This document shows, piece by piece, positions 40,246 to 50,046 of a stretch of DNA of 64,000 nucleotides. Made by a program: the position numbers and the translations under genes. The DNA lies in the NCBI GenBank assembly GCA_030603665.1, contig JAUVXJ010000014.1, positions 31,737 to 95,736 of the forward strand, read 5' to 3'. The first letter of the stretch is position 1. Each line of letters opens with the position of its first letter. The notes beneath the pieces are model-generated. The model was not told where the DNA came from, did no database searches, and saw nothing but the letters and a program-made list of their open reading frames with translations. Source of the DNA: Chloroflexota bacterium. GTDB lineage: Bacteria; Chloroflexota; Anaerolineae; UBA7937; B3-Chlor.

Positions 40246-42192
40246 TCACGTCGTGTCATCTTCACGCCAATCACGCGACCACTGCTTCTGCCAGTAGGGG
40301 GCACCATTCAGGGTCGCAGTTACGATCATATCGAACCCTACGGTACGGAAGACGCTTACCGTCTTGACCTCGATCGTCTCGTTCTCGCTCTCCCTGCACC
40401 CCCAGCTCTCGGCGCGAGCGCTAGGCAGCGAGGGTTGCTCTTGACCCACCGTGCCAGAGCAATCATGCGTGTAGGTCACGGTGGCCGGTCCTTCACCACC
40501 ATCGATGCCCATCTGCTCGTGCATCCCTATGCGCACGGTCACCGTCTTGGCGGCGGGGCTGCGCTCAATGACCCACAGCGGCGCCTTGGGGGCGGTGTGG
40601 GGTATCTCTCGGGGCATCAGGAAGGTGGGCCTATCCACATCGTCCTGTGGTGGCCGAACCGGCACCTTGAGTTTCGAAAGAGGCTTCTCACCCCACCGAA
40701 CGGTTATCTCCCCGGGACCAATGCTGGGCAGCAGCCGCGGGAAGTTGGATCCCAAGACGGTCAGCCGCAGCCGGTGATCAGCACGGAGCACATAGGCGGT
40801 AGGGATTATTCGCAGGTGCGCGGCCGGCCCTTCGTCAGACACCGTACCCCAGGCCGAGTCGTAGTTCTTGACCTCGGCGACATCCAGCCACCCTTCGGTG
40901 ATGATCGTAGCCTTGCCGTCTGGCCACACGTCGCACAGCTTCACCGCAAACATCGTGTCCTGACAGGTCGTATCGTAGTGCAGGGTCAACTCAGGAGGGC
41001 CACAGATCTCCAGGTCCTCTTCCAGAGGCGGCGTGGTGTAGGTCAGGCCCTTGATCTCGTCGGGCTTCTGGTCCTCTGTCAGCCCCTGTGGCCCCCGAAC
41101 ATCGGAGTAGGCCCCAGCTGTGGCATCGTACGTGAACGTGTCACCGCCGGCGCCCGCGCTCGGTGCCTCGTCCACCAGGGTCCCCTCGGGTCCGAGATAC
41201 AGTGTTCGTGCCTCCACCTCCGGCGGAGGGAACTGATCTGCGTGGAACCAGGTGTCCGCCCCCTGCACCCAGACGGAGACGGGTGGCTCGTCCATGATGC
41301 CGGTGTCCTCATCTTTCAGCCAGTGGTCGAACCACCGCTGGAGCTCGTGCAGGTAGTTGATGTTTCCTGCATGTCCGGAGTCCGGCAGTACGTGCATCCA
41401 CGGCCCCACAGTCAGCTTCTTAGGCGCATTGAGGGAGCGATACATCTCCGTCATTTCCTTGGGGAAGATATCTCGCCAACCAGACCAGATGTACGTGGGG
41501 GTTCGAATCCGCCCCAACCTCGAGCTCCAGGGCCCGAAGTCGTCCTCACCAGAATGGTGCATGTCCAGGGCGGTGACCAGCCAGGGCACGTTGTTCTCCA
41601 GATGCTCCTTCCACACAGAGAGCCAGCGGCCTTCGGGATCACGATAGCCTGGCGGCATGAAGTTCCAGTTGGCCATACGAGGGCCGAACTGGGCCACGGA
41701 CTCCAGGAACCTGGGGCGGCCCATGACAACCCAAGAGCCATCCATCCATCGCACACCTCCGGTATGGAAGACGACACTCGCTCCCAGGTGCGGCGGGTTC
41801 TCAGACGACGTCAGCAAGGAAGCCCCTCCACCAAAGGACTTGCCCCACACCCCGACCTTGCCATCACACCAGTCCTGCTCCGCGCACCATTCGATCACAT
41901 CATAGTAGTCGCGCCCCGCCTCTGACGGCCGGACGAACTGGGTCGATCCTTCGGCATTCCCTGTGCCCCGGACATCCACCGCAAGCACAACGTATCCCAC
42001 CTGCGCCATGGCCCGCATCAACTCCCCGTAGGCCATACCGTACCAGCCATCCTTGTGATAGCAGGTGAAACTCACCAGCGCCGGAAAGCGCTCTTCGGTA
42101 CGCGGGCGATACAGGTCTGTCGCCAGCGTGATACCGTCCGACATCGGTATCAATAGGTTCTTGATCAATTCTGTCTCGTAACGAGGTTCCAC
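40246..42192 (-). CDS. CocE/NonD (S15-like) alpha/beta hydrolase 2
   Basis: A 648-residue paralogue with the elbow VGVWGKSFGG, VLAVDVRGTGNAEGS and the C-terminal PLEEDLEICGPPELTLHYD. The C-terminal end KTVTVRIGMHEQMGIDGGEGPATVTYTHDC is a second conserved part, also in the other three copies. ATG 42192 with GGAGAACGC upstream. Spacing to copies 1 and 3 is about 40 and 53 bases, consistent with one operon. Substrate unknown. Confidence 0.9.
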   Translation of the reverse strand: MEPRYETELIKNLLIPMSDGITLATDLYRPRTEERFPALVSFTCYHKDGWYGMAYGELMRAMAQVGYVVLAVDVRGTGNAEGSTQFVRPSEAGRDYYDVIEWCAEQDWCDGKVGVWGKSFGGGASLLTSSENPPHLGASVVFHTGGVRWMDGSWVVMGRPRFLESVAQFGPRMANWNFMPPGYRDPEGRWLSVWKEHLENNVPWLVTALDMHHSGEDDFGPWSSRLGRIRTPTYIWSGWRDIFPKEMTEMYRSLNAPKKLTVGPWMHVLPDSGHAGNINYLHELQRWFDHWLKDEDTGIMDEPPVSVWVQGADTWFHADQFPPPEVEARTLYLGPEGTLVDEAPSAGAGGDTFTYDATAGAYSDVRGPQGLTEDQKPDEIKGLTYTTPPLEEDLEICGPPELTLHYDTTCQDTMFAVKLCDVWPDGKATIITEGWLDVAEVKNYDSAWGTVSDEGPAAHLRIIPTAYVLRADHRLRLTVLGSNFPRLLPSIGPGEITVRWGEKPLSKLKVPVRPPQDDVDRPTFLMPREIPHTAPKAPLWVIERSPAAKTVTVRIGMHEQMGIDGGEGPATVTYTHDCSGTVGQEQPSLPSARAESWGCRESENETIEVKTVSVFRTVGFDMIVTATLNGAPYWQKQWSRDWREDDTT

Positions 42193-42245
42193 TGTTGCGT
42201 TCTCCTTTCGCGCTCAATCACATCACGATACTGTTGCCCGGGACC

Positions 42246-44189
42246 CTACTCCTCGGGCCAGACGCGGCTCCATCTCTTCTGCCAGTACGGTGCGCCGTTG
42301 AGGGTAATCATGACACTCACGTCCAGCCCCTCCGCTCTGAGCGCGGAGACCGTTTGGACCTCGATCTTCTCCCTCTCGTTCTCCCAGCAGCCCCAGCTCT
42401 CTCCATAGGCGCTGGGCTGGGAAGGTTGCTCCTGCTTCGCGGTGACGGTGGACTTGTGGGTGTAGCGCACGGTCGCAGGGCCCTCGCCGCCGTCGATCCC
42501 AAGACTCACCGATGACCCAATGCGGACTGTAATGCTCCTCTCCACGGGGCGCTGCTCTATAGTCCACTGCGGCGCACTCGTCCCAGTCCGTGGAATCTCA
42601 CGAGGTATCCCGAACGCTGGCTTCGGTGCATCCCCGCGGACAGGCCGCACCGGTATCATCACTGACGAGCCAGCCTCCCCACCCCATCTTACGCTGATGT
42701 CGCCCGGGCCAAAGCTAGGGGACTGGTGCGGGAAGTTGGCGCCGGAGATGAACACCCTCAGCCGGTGGCCTGAGGGGATAACATAGGCGGTGGGAATAAG
42801 ATTCAAGAGCATGCTGGGATTGGACTTCGAGGCCTCGCCCCAGTACGGCGTCTCCTTCCCTGATCCGCCAGCGTCGAGTGCACCCCAGGTGATGATCGTG
42901 GACCGCCCATCGGGCGCCACATCGTTGATCTTCACCACCAGTAGGGTCTCGGAAGCCGTCGACTCATAGTGAAGCATCGCCTCCGGGGCTCCACAGATCT
43001 CCATGTCCTCCTCCAATGGAGGCGTGGTATAGATGACACCCTTCAGCTCGTCCGGTCGCTGATCGATGACTAGGCCCTGGGGCGCCCTTATGTCGGAGTA
43101 GACACCTGCGGTAGCGTCGTACGGGAAACTGTCAGTTCCACCGCTCGCGCCATCCGATGCGTTTTCAGAAAGGGACCCCTCGCCGCCCAAGTACAGTTCA
43201 CGTGGCTCGCATTGCGGGGGCGGGAAGTCGTCCTCGTAGACCCAGGTCTCTGCACCCTGAACGTAGACGGCAACGGGTGGTTCATCCATGATGCCTGCGT
43301 CCTTATCCAGCAGCCAGTGATCAAACCAGCGTTTGACTTCGTGCAAGTAGTCTATGCGCCCAGCGTGGCCATCATCTGGCAACACGTGCATGTACGGCCC
43401 CACGGTGATCTTCTTCGGTGACTTCAACGCCTGATATGCTTCTACCATCTGCTTGGGGAACACGTCGCGCCAGCCCGACCACAGATAGACAGGCGCCTTG
43501 ATCTGCCCCAGGTCAATGCTGGGCTCCGGCGGCCCTTGCGGCTGAGAAACGGCAACGTCGAAGGCGCTCACGACCCACGGCAGATTCGATTCCAGATGCT
43601 CCTCCCACACGGACAGCCAGCGTCCGTCCTCATCTCGATACGCAGGTGGCATGAAGTTGTCGCAGGTCATACGGGGGCCGAACTGGGCAAAGGTCTCCAT
43701 CAGCCTTAGACGCCCACCCACGTAGATCAGATCCCACCACTTGTTGGTAGCCACGCCGTGAAAGTTCACCACCGCTCCCAGATGGGGTGGGTTCTGAACA
43801 GCCGTCAGGAGTGCGGCAATCGATCCATACGATTTGCCCCATAGACCCACGCGCCCGTCGCACCATTCCGTGCCCGCTACCCACTCCACGGCCTCGTAGT
43901 AGTCCAGCACCTCACGGTCGGTAAACGGGCTGATCGTGAAGCCACCCGAACTCCCGGTGCCTCGCACGTCTATCAGCAGGCATGCGTACCCCATCTGAGC
44001 CATGGCCCGCATGGGCCCTTCCCAGGAGCCGGGGCCGTAGGTATCATCCTTGTGATAGGGACAGAACATGATGATGGCGGGTACAGGGTCCTCTACCTTC
44101 GGACGGTAGACGTCGGCGGCCAAGGTCACCCCGTCCGACATGGGAATCAACAGATTCTTGATCGTCTCACTCTCGAAGACTAGCTCCAT
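42246..44189 (-). CDS. CocE/NonD (S15-like) alpha/beta hydrolase 3
   Basis: About 647 residues from ATG 44189 (AGGGGTGGAGG upstream); the longer start has no ribosome site. The elbow is VGLWGKSYGS, with Ser for the usual second Gly. The jelly-roll has PLEEDMEICGAPEAMLHYES. The lid region differs from its neighbours (DGASGGTDSF), suggesting divergence of substrate pocket. Confidence 0.88.
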   Translation of the reverse strand: MELVFESETIKNLLIPMSDGVTLAADVYRPKVEDPVPAIIMFCPYHKDDTYGPGSWEGPMRAMAQMGYACLLIDVRGTGSSGGFTISPFTDREVLDYYEAVEWVAGTEWCDGRVGLWGKSYGSIAALLTAVQNPPHLGAVVNFHGVATNKWWDLIYVGGRLRLMETFAQFGPRMTCDNFMPPAYRDEDGRWLSVWEEHLESNLPWVVSAFDVAVSQPQGPPEPSIDLGQIKAPVYLWSGWRDVFPKQMVEAYQALKSPKKITVGPYMHVLPDDGHAGRIDYLHEVKRWFDHWLLDKDAGIMDEPPVAVYVQGAETWVYEDDFPPPQCEPRELYLGGEGSLSENASDGASGGTDSFPYDATAGVYSDIRAPQGLVIDQRPDELKGVIYTTPPLEEDMEICGAPEAMLHYESTASETLLVVKINDVAPDGRSTIITWGALDAGGSGKETPYWGEASKSNPSMLLNLIPTAYVIPSGHRLRVFISGANFPHQSPSFGPGDISVRWGGEAGSSVMIPVRPVRGDAPKPAFGIPREIPRTGTSAPQWTIEQRPVERSITVRIGSSVSLGIDGGEGPATVRYTHKSTVTAKQEQPSQPSAYGESWGCWENEREKIEVQTVSALRAEGLDVSVMITLNGAPYWQKRWSRVWPEE

Positions 44190-44254
44190 CCTCCACCCCT
44201 CTCCTTGTACCCCGACGCAGTGCACCGGGCGTCATACTGCGCTGTCAGCAGCGC

Positions 44255-46204
44255 TCAGTCGCTATCCTCACTCTTCTCCAGAGAACGGGACCACTGCCCT
44301 TGCCAGTAGGATGCGCCATTGAGTGTGATGCTCACACTGAGGTCAAGAGCCAGGCCACGGAACACCGTGACCGTGGAGACCTCAATCTTGTCGGCCTCGC
44401 TCTCCCAGCAACCCCAGGTCTTGGCGCGCGTGCTGGCGTGGGCGGGCTGAGTCTGAGACGCCGTCGCCCAACACTGGTGGTCGTAGGCCATCGTCGCAGG
44501 TCCTTCGCCGCCATCAATACCCAGGCTACTAGAGAAGCCCATGTGGACAGTCATCGTCTTGGCTGCGGGGTCCTGCTCGATTCTCCAGCGTGGCGCCCTC
44601 GAAGGAGGATGAGGGATCTCGCGCGGAGTGAGGAATTCCGGGGTAGCCACATCGCCGCGCGGCGGCCGCACGGGCAGGCGGACCGAGGACTGTCCCCCCT
44701 TCCCCCACCTTATGCTGATCTTGCCAGCACCAACACCTGGAGCCACATAGGGGAAGTGCGCGCCGGAGATGAATAATCGCAGGCTGTGTCCCGCCCGGAA
44801 AAGGTAGGCGGTTGGTGTCATTCTCAGGTGCACGGCCGTGCCGTCCCCCAGCAGTTCGCCATACTCGTCTCCATACCCCGTTGGCTGGCTCACATCAAAC
44901 CAGCCGGAGGTAACCAGGTGAGACCTGCCATCGGGATAGACATCGCACAGCTTCGCCACCATCAGTGTCTCTGGGGCCGTCGACTCGAAGTGGATAGTGA
45001 CCTCTGGCGCACCACAGATCTCAATCTCTTCTTCCAGTGCCGGGGTGGTGTACGTCAAGCCCTTCCACTCCTCACCGCGATGATCGAGATCGAGCACCGC
45101 CGGTACCCTGACGTCCCCGAGGACCCCCGAGGTAGCGTCGTAGACGAAGGAGTCAACTCCCCCTTCAGGCAGGCCTGCTTCGCCTTCCAGCAACGATCCT
45201 CCGTATTCCAGGCCCAGCTCACGCACCTCCACCTGCGGAGGGGGAAAGTCGTCTTCGAAGTACCACTTGTCATCACCCTGCACCCACACGGCCACAGGGG
45301 GCTCGTCCATGATGCCCGTGTCTTCACCCTTCAGCCAGTAGTCGAACCACCGTGTAAGCTCGTCTAGGAAATCGATTCGCCCGGCATGCCCCGCTTCCGG
45401 CAAGACATGGAACCAAGGCCCAGCGATCAGCTTCTTGGGGGACTTGATGATTCGATAGGTATCGACCATCTCTTTGGGGAACACATCGCGCCATCCAGCC
45501 CAGACGTATACGGGAACCTGGATGCGGCCCAGCATCGCCGGAATGGTCTCGAACCCAGGCTCCCCGGCGAGGACCGTGTCCAACGCACCCACCACCCAGG
45601 GAGCGTTCGATTCCAGATGCTCGCGCCACACCGAGAGCCAACGTCCTTCGGGATCCCGGTACCCAGGTGGCATGAAGTTCCAGCCAGCCATTCTGGAGCC
45701 GAATTGAGCGATGAAGGTGAACGAGCTCAGGCGGCCCCCAACGTACATCAAATCATACCAACTGCCTGCCACACCCATGTACGGTGCCACAGCACTCAAG
45801 TGAGGCGGATTCGTGGCCGCAGTGAGCAAGGTGGCGATTCCGCCATACGACTTTCCCCACACTCCAACCTTGCCACTGCACCACTCCTGGGCCGCCAGCC
45901 ACTCCACCGCCTCGTAGTAGTCCCGCTGCTCGCGCTCCCTCCAGGGCTGCACCGTGTGCCCGCCCGAGTTTCCGGTGCCTCGCACATCGACGATAAGATG
46001 GGCATACCCTGCCTGAGTCAGTCCTCTCACCGCCTCTCCAAACCGGGCGGTGTAGTCGCCGTCTTTGTGGTACGGTGTGAAGCTGATCAGTCCTGGGACT
46101 GGTTGGTCCCTCAAAGGGCGGTACAGGTCCGCGGCCAGAGTCACACCGTCGGACATGGGGATCAGAACATTCTTCGTCACCTTGGTCTGGTATCGTACCT
46201 TCAT
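44255..46204 (-). CDS. CocE/NonD (S15-like) alpha/beta hydrolase 4
   Basis: About 649 residues from ATG 46204, with GGGAAGAGAG upstream. The elbow is VGVWGKSYGGIAT, and the jelly-roll ALEEEIEICGAPEVTIHFES. It is the first of the four in transcription order. Together they occupy nearly 8 kb of head-to-tail copies that have diverged mainly in the lid and insertion regions. All appear complete. Confidence 0.88.
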   Translation of the reverse strand: MKVRYQTKVTKNVLIPMSDGVTLAADLYRPLRDQPVPGLISFTPYHKDGDYTARFGEAVRGLTQAGYAHLIVDVRGTGNSGGHTVQPWREREQRDYYEAVEWLAAQEWCSGKVGVWGKSYGGIATLLTAATNPPHLSAVAPYMGVAGSWYDLMYVGGRLSSFTFIAQFGSRMAGWNFMPPGYRDPEGRWLSVWREHLESNAPWVVGALDTVLAGEPGFETIPAMLGRIQVPVYVWAGWRDVFPKEMVDTYRIIKSPKKLIAGPWFHVLPEAGHAGRIDFLDELTRWFDYWLKGEDTGIMDEPPVAVWVQGDDKWYFEDDFPPPQVEVRELGLEYGGSLLEGEAGLPEGGVDSFVYDATSGVLGDVRVPAVLDLDHRGEEWKGLTYTTPALEEEIEICGAPEVTIHFESTAPETLMVAKLCDVYPDGRSHLVTSGWFDVSQPTGYGDEYGELLGDGTAVHLRMTPTAYLFRAGHSLRLFISGAHFPYVAPGVGAGKISIRWGKGGQSSVRLPVRPPRGDVATPEFLTPREIPHPPSRAPRWRIEQDPAAKTMTVHMGFSSSLGIDGGEGPATMAYDHQCWATASQTQPAHASTRAKTWGCWESEADKIEVSTVTVFRGLALDLSVSITLNGASYWQGQWSRSLEKSEDSD

Positions 46205-46226
46205 CTCTCTTCCCACTCGCTCATAA

Positions 46227-47141
46227 CTAGGCTGCTGCGCTTGCTAGATCGAGAACGCCAACACTCTCCAGCACCCACTTGGGGAACTCCATGCGGCAAG
46301 TCTTCAGAGGATCAACCACCTGGCAGATCCGTAGCTGACCCACCGCGCTCATCAGCATGCCCGCCTCGTTGAGAGGAAGGCCCACCGATTCGGTCAGTAG
46401 ACGGGCCATGCCCTCGATCGCTCCCTGGGCAGCCAGATCCAGGTCCTCATGGGAGTGTATCGTTGCTACCAGGTCATCGTTCTCCACCAAGGGCAGCGGC
46501 AGTTGGCGGCTCTTCAGGAGTTCCAGCCGTACCGTCACCCAGCCTGCCATCTCCACGCCGCAAACGACTATCTCCCCGTCACCCATCACAGCGTGCAGAT
46601 CGCCCAAACCAAAGAGCGCTCCAGGCACCTCAACTGGCAGGTACACTTTGGAGCCCTCGGTGATCAGGGTGCAGTCCATGTTGCCCCCGTGGGGACCGGG
46701 CGTTCCATTGGGGATCGCTCCTTCCCGCGGCGCTGTCCCTATCACCCCCACCATCGGGCTTAGTGGAATCTGCACCTGCTCACTGAAGAGCGCCTGCCCT
46801 TCGGTTAGCGGCACGATTCTGGTCTCAGCCTCGGTGATCAGGTGGCCCAGCGCACCAAGGCCCGGCACTGCGACCATCACCCCTTGGGTGGCGGGCTTGA
46901 TCTCCAGCACATGCGCCACGAGGACGTCACCGGGATCAGCACCTTGGACGAACACTGGGCCCGTGGCCGGGTTCACCTCGTCCCAGTTCGGAGCTGAGAA
47001 CAGCTCATCCTCACGTTGGATCTGATTGCTGAAGCAATCCTGGGCCTCGAGAGTGAGTTCCTCGCCCGGCCGGACCGTCAACGCAGGCGGGTTCTCTGCG
47101 GAGAACGCATAGAATGGGCTTTCGGCCTTCAGTTGTGACAT
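46227..47141 (-). CDS. Acetamidase/formamidase family hydrolase
   Basis: A 304-residue protein of the FmdA/AmdA family, which releases ammonia from short amides. Features seen are PGEELTLEAQDCFSNQI, NPATGPVFVQGADPGDVL, GTPGPHGGNMDCTLITEGSK (with the zinc-ligand-type HGGN/D region, about 150-160), PGALFGLGDLHAVMGDGE and LVATIHSHEDLDLAAQ. The start is ATG 47141. It follows the M20 gene by 148 bases on the same strand and precedes the first CocE copy by 23. Substrate undefined; family members also act on larger amides. Confidence 0.87.
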   Translation of the reverse strand: MSQLKAESPFYAFSAENPPALTVRPGEELTLEAQDCFSNQIQREDELFSAPNWDEVNPATGPVFVQGADPGDVLVAHVLEIKPATQGVMVAVPGLGALGHLITEAETRIVPLTEGQALFSEQVQIPLSPMVGVIGTAPREGAIPNGTPGPHGGNMDCTLITEGSKVYLPVEVPGALFGLGDLHAVMGDGEIVVCGVEMAGWVTVRLELLKSRQLPLPLVENDDLVATIHSHEDLDLAAQGAIEGMARLLTESVGLPLNEAGMLMSAVGQLRICQVVDPLKTCRMEFPKWVLESVGVLDLASAAA

Positions 47142-47289
47142 CTTCCTCCCTCCCTGAGTGACGGCATTGTGCTCTCCTCATTACTGCAAGATCCAGCGGC
47201 TCTCCGTCAGCGTCATCCTGTAGCAGACGTCCGATCCCAAAGCGTGTCGAGCCCGGTATCCCGTGCCCAACGGCCAGATGCGTTGCTCC

Positions 47290-48672
47290 TCACAGAGAAG
47301 CGTACTTGTCCAGGAATGTCGCGACGGATTTCTCGAACAGCTCTATCCCGTCAACAACAGCGTACTCGTTCGGACTGTGTGGATTGCCACCATGACCTAA
47401 CCCTCCCGGGATGATTGGCATGCCCAGCTCATCGTGGAAGAGATAGAAGGGTGCAGATCCGCCGATGTATGGCCATATCTCCGCTTCATATCCATGTTGG
47501 TGATAGGTTTCCAGCAGCGCTTGCACCACTGGCTCGTGAACCGAGGTTCGAGCCCAGCGGTATCCCCCGCGAACCCGCACTTGGACATCTTCGAACCCAT
47601 GCCTAGCCAGGTGATCTTGGACCCTCCGAACCGTATCTTCAACAGTCATCTTCGGCACTAGCCGTATGTCCATCTTCGCGGTAGCTTCGTGCCCGATGAC
47701 GGTCTTGACCCCCTCGCCGATGTGACCGGCCACCAACCCGTCGATGTTGATCACAGGCGAGAACATGTATTTCTTCAGAAGCTCCTCACCATGAAGACCT
47801 TCAAACTTGAATCGCGCGGCATCGGACTCCTCCAAGATCTTCGTCTCATCGAAGACCGTTGCCAGTTTGGCCAAGAGTTCCTCGTCCTCGGTGGTGGGCT
47901 CATTGACCTCATCGTAGAAGCCTTCGACCGCGATGGCCTCGTCCTCATCCTCCAGGCTGGCCAGTGCATGGACTAGTTTCCAGGGCGGGGAAGCTATCCA
48001 TGCGCCATGGCTGCTGTGAATGCCTCTGGTCCTAGGACCTCCCCACTCGCCCCCCTGGCACTCGAGTTCCAGGTGGATCATTCCCTTGGCCCCCAGGTGC
48101 ACCACAGGCTGGCCTCTATTGTCCATGGCGAAGAAGGGGAAGAACACCGCGTCGCCCTGGAGCCGCTCCTTGTTGCTCCTGACAAAAGCGGGAAGATTCC
48201 TGCTACTCTGCTCTTCCTCACCCTCTATCAGGAACTTGAGATTGACGGGCAACTCATCCACTTGTCTGATAGCAGCGACTGTGTTGAAGAAGGCTCTCAA
48301 CGGCCCCTTGGTGTTGTGGACTCCGCGATTGACCAGGCACCTGCCAAACTGTGGAAGATCAACGATCTCGGCGTCAAAGGGAGGCACCATCCACTCCTCC
48401 CCCTCTACCGGCATCACATCGTACATGCCGTAGATGAGAAGCGTCTTCGGCTTGCCCAGCATGAGTTCGCCGCATACGATGGGGTGCCCCTCTGTGGGCA
48501 CAACCTCTCCCTTGCCGCCGACTTCCTCTATGAATCCCCTCACCTTTTCAGCAGTCTCGGCGATGCCGGTACCATCAGCGCTTATGCTAGGCGTCCTGAT
48601 GAATTGACGGATGACCTCTAGGTGCGCCTCGAAGTCAGCCCCGATCGCCTGGTGTATCTTCTCCAGTGACAT
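47290..48672 (-). CDS. M20-type metallopeptidase with altered zinc ligands, 1
   Basis: A 460-residue M20/dipeptidase-fold protein. The usual GHYDVxP zinc motif reads YGMYDVMP, with Met83 for His, and the bridging DDKG region reads NTKG (N120). The EGEEEQSSRNL acidic cluster (general base pair) and GHGGNPHSPNEY (last His ligand) are kept. It may bind one metal, bind a different one, or be a non-hydrolytic relative; the codons (GGC ATG TAC GAT) confirm the change. A paralogue with another substitution lies at 50047. ATG 48672. Confidence 0.8.
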   Translation of the reverse strand: MSLEKIHQAIGADFEAHLEVIRQFIRTPSISADGTGIAETAEKVRGFIEEVGGKGEVVPTEGHPIVCGELMLGKPKTLLIYGMYDVMPVEGEEWMVPPFDAEIVDLPQFGRCLVNRGVHNTKGPLRAFFNTVAAIRQVDELPVNLKFLIEGEEEQSSRNLPAFVRSNKERLQGDAVFFPFFAMDNRGQPVVHLGAKGMIHLELECQGGEWGGPRTRGIHSSHGAWIASPPWKLVHALASLEDEDEAIAVEGFYDEVNEPTTEDEELLAKLATVFDETKILEESDAARFKFEGLHGEELLKKYMFSPVINIDGLVAGHIGEGVKTVIGHEATAKMDIRLVPKMTVEDTVRRVQDHLARHGFEDVQVRVRGGYRWARTSVHEPVVQALLETYHQHGYEAEIWPYIGGSAPFYLFHDELGMPIIPGGLGHGGNPHSPNEYAVVDGIELFEKSVATFLDKYASL

Positions 48673-48730
48673 TGCTTTGCCCTCTCCCTTCTCTTCTTAA
48701 AGATCTTCTCTGCCGGTCCGCGCCGGGCCG

Positions 48731-49996
48731 CTAGCGTGCGAGCGTGTTGGCGTGGATGGATCCTTCCTTCAAAATCAACGACAGGCGCGACTTGTCCTGG
48801 AGGATCGAGATATCCTCCAGCGGATCACCGCCAACGACCAACAGATCCGCCAGCTTCCCAGGCTCAAGTGTGCCCACCTTGGCATCGAGGCAACATACCT
48901 CCGACGCCGTCTTCGTAGCAGCGACGATGGCCTCCATGGAGGTGAAGCCGTAGGAGGTCATCAGCTCCAGCTCGCGGGCATTGATACCGTGGGTCTTCTC
49001 CCCCAGTGCATCGGTGCCCACGGCGATCTTCAAGCCAGCATCAACCGCCAGCTTGAAGTTCTCGATGCTCGCCAGCCTCCTGGCCTTCATCTGGGCGTGG
49101 GAGACCCCTGCCTGCGCTATGCCCTCTCCACCTTCGTACAGCACCTGACCCGGCAGCAGAGTAGGCACCAGATACGTTCCCCTATCCAGAAACATCTGTA
49201 TGGACTCATCGTCTAGCACTGAGCCGTGCTCAACCGACCACACACCGCCCAGAAGGGCGTTCTTGATGCCCTGCGCGTTGCTGGCGTGGGCCATCACCGC
49301 CTTGCCTCGTGCGGACGCCTCCTCCACGATCGTCTGCACCTCCTCGACAGTCCACTCCGTGTACTCGCGGCTATCGCCGGGATACACAGAGCCACCGGTG
49401 GTACAGATCTTGATGCAGTCAAACCCCTGCCGAAGCGCCCTACGTGCTGCCTTGCGCACTTCGGGGACCCCGTCGCATCTCTCGCCGCCGAAGAAAGGCA
49501 ACTCCACCCCACGAGGGTAGTAGACGTCGAAGTGGCCCCCGGTCGGAACCAATGCACCGGCCACCACAAGTCTCGGGCCTTCGACCAGCCCCATCTCCAC
49601 AGCCTGGCGGAAGCCTACATCCTTCAGTGTTCCTGCGTCGCGCACAGTAGTGAAGCCGGCATCGAGCGTACGTTTCATCATTTCAGCCGTTTGGAATAGC
49701 TCCACCGTCTTGCGGGTGCGCAAGCGCTGGTCCACGTCCATAGTCGTGATTGAGATGTGGACGTGGCAATCGATCATCCCGGGCATGACGGTCATGCCCG
49801 ACACGTCGATAATCGTGGCTTCGGCAGGGATTCCCACCTGGGCTCTCTCCCCAGCCTCCCGGATGACCGACCCCTCCACCACGACCACAGACTCCTGTAC
49901 GGGGTCTCTTCCGGTGCCATCGACCAAAGTACCCCCCACCAGTGCAAGGACTCCCTCAGCTATCCCTCTTTCTCCTGTCCGTCTCGCCTCACTCAT
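48731..49996 (-). CDS. Metal-dependent amidohydrolase
   Basis: A 421-residue amidohydrolase-superfamily enzyme. The motif MPGMIDCHVHISI gives the HxH pair (about 77-79). A probable metal-bridging Lys is in GFDCIKICTTGG, later His residues in VMAHASN and WSVEHGS, and Asp in AVGTDALGEKTHG. Such enzymes include imidazolonepropionase-like, prolidase-like and N-acyl amino acid hydrolases. It lies between the two M20 genes. All metal-site residues look intact, unlike those neighbours. Start at ATG 49996. Confidence 0.88.
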   Translation of the reverse strand: MSEARRTGERGIAEGVLALVGGTLVDGTGRDPVQESVVVVEGSVIREAGERAQVGIPAEATIIDVSGMTVMPGMIDCHVHISITTMDVDQRLRTRKTVELFQTAEMMKRTLDAGFTTVRDAGTLKDVGFRQAVEMGLVEGPRLVVAGALVPTGGHFDVYYPRGVELPFFGGERCDGVPEVRKAARRALRQGFDCIKICTTGGSVYPGDSREYTEWTVEEVQTIVEEASARGKAVMAHASNAQGIKNALLGGVWSVEHGSVLDDESIQMFLDRGTYLVPTLLPGQVLYEGGEGIAQAGVSHAQMKARRLASIENFKLAVDAGLKIAVGTDALGEKTHGINARELELMTSYGFTSMEAIVAATKTASEVCCLDAKVGTLEPGKLADLLVVGGDPLEDISILQDKSRLSLILKEGSIHANTLAR

Positions 49997-50046
49997 CTCT
50001 TCTCCCTTATCAAGCAGAGCGCCCTCGGCTGCCTTTCAGTGAACCG

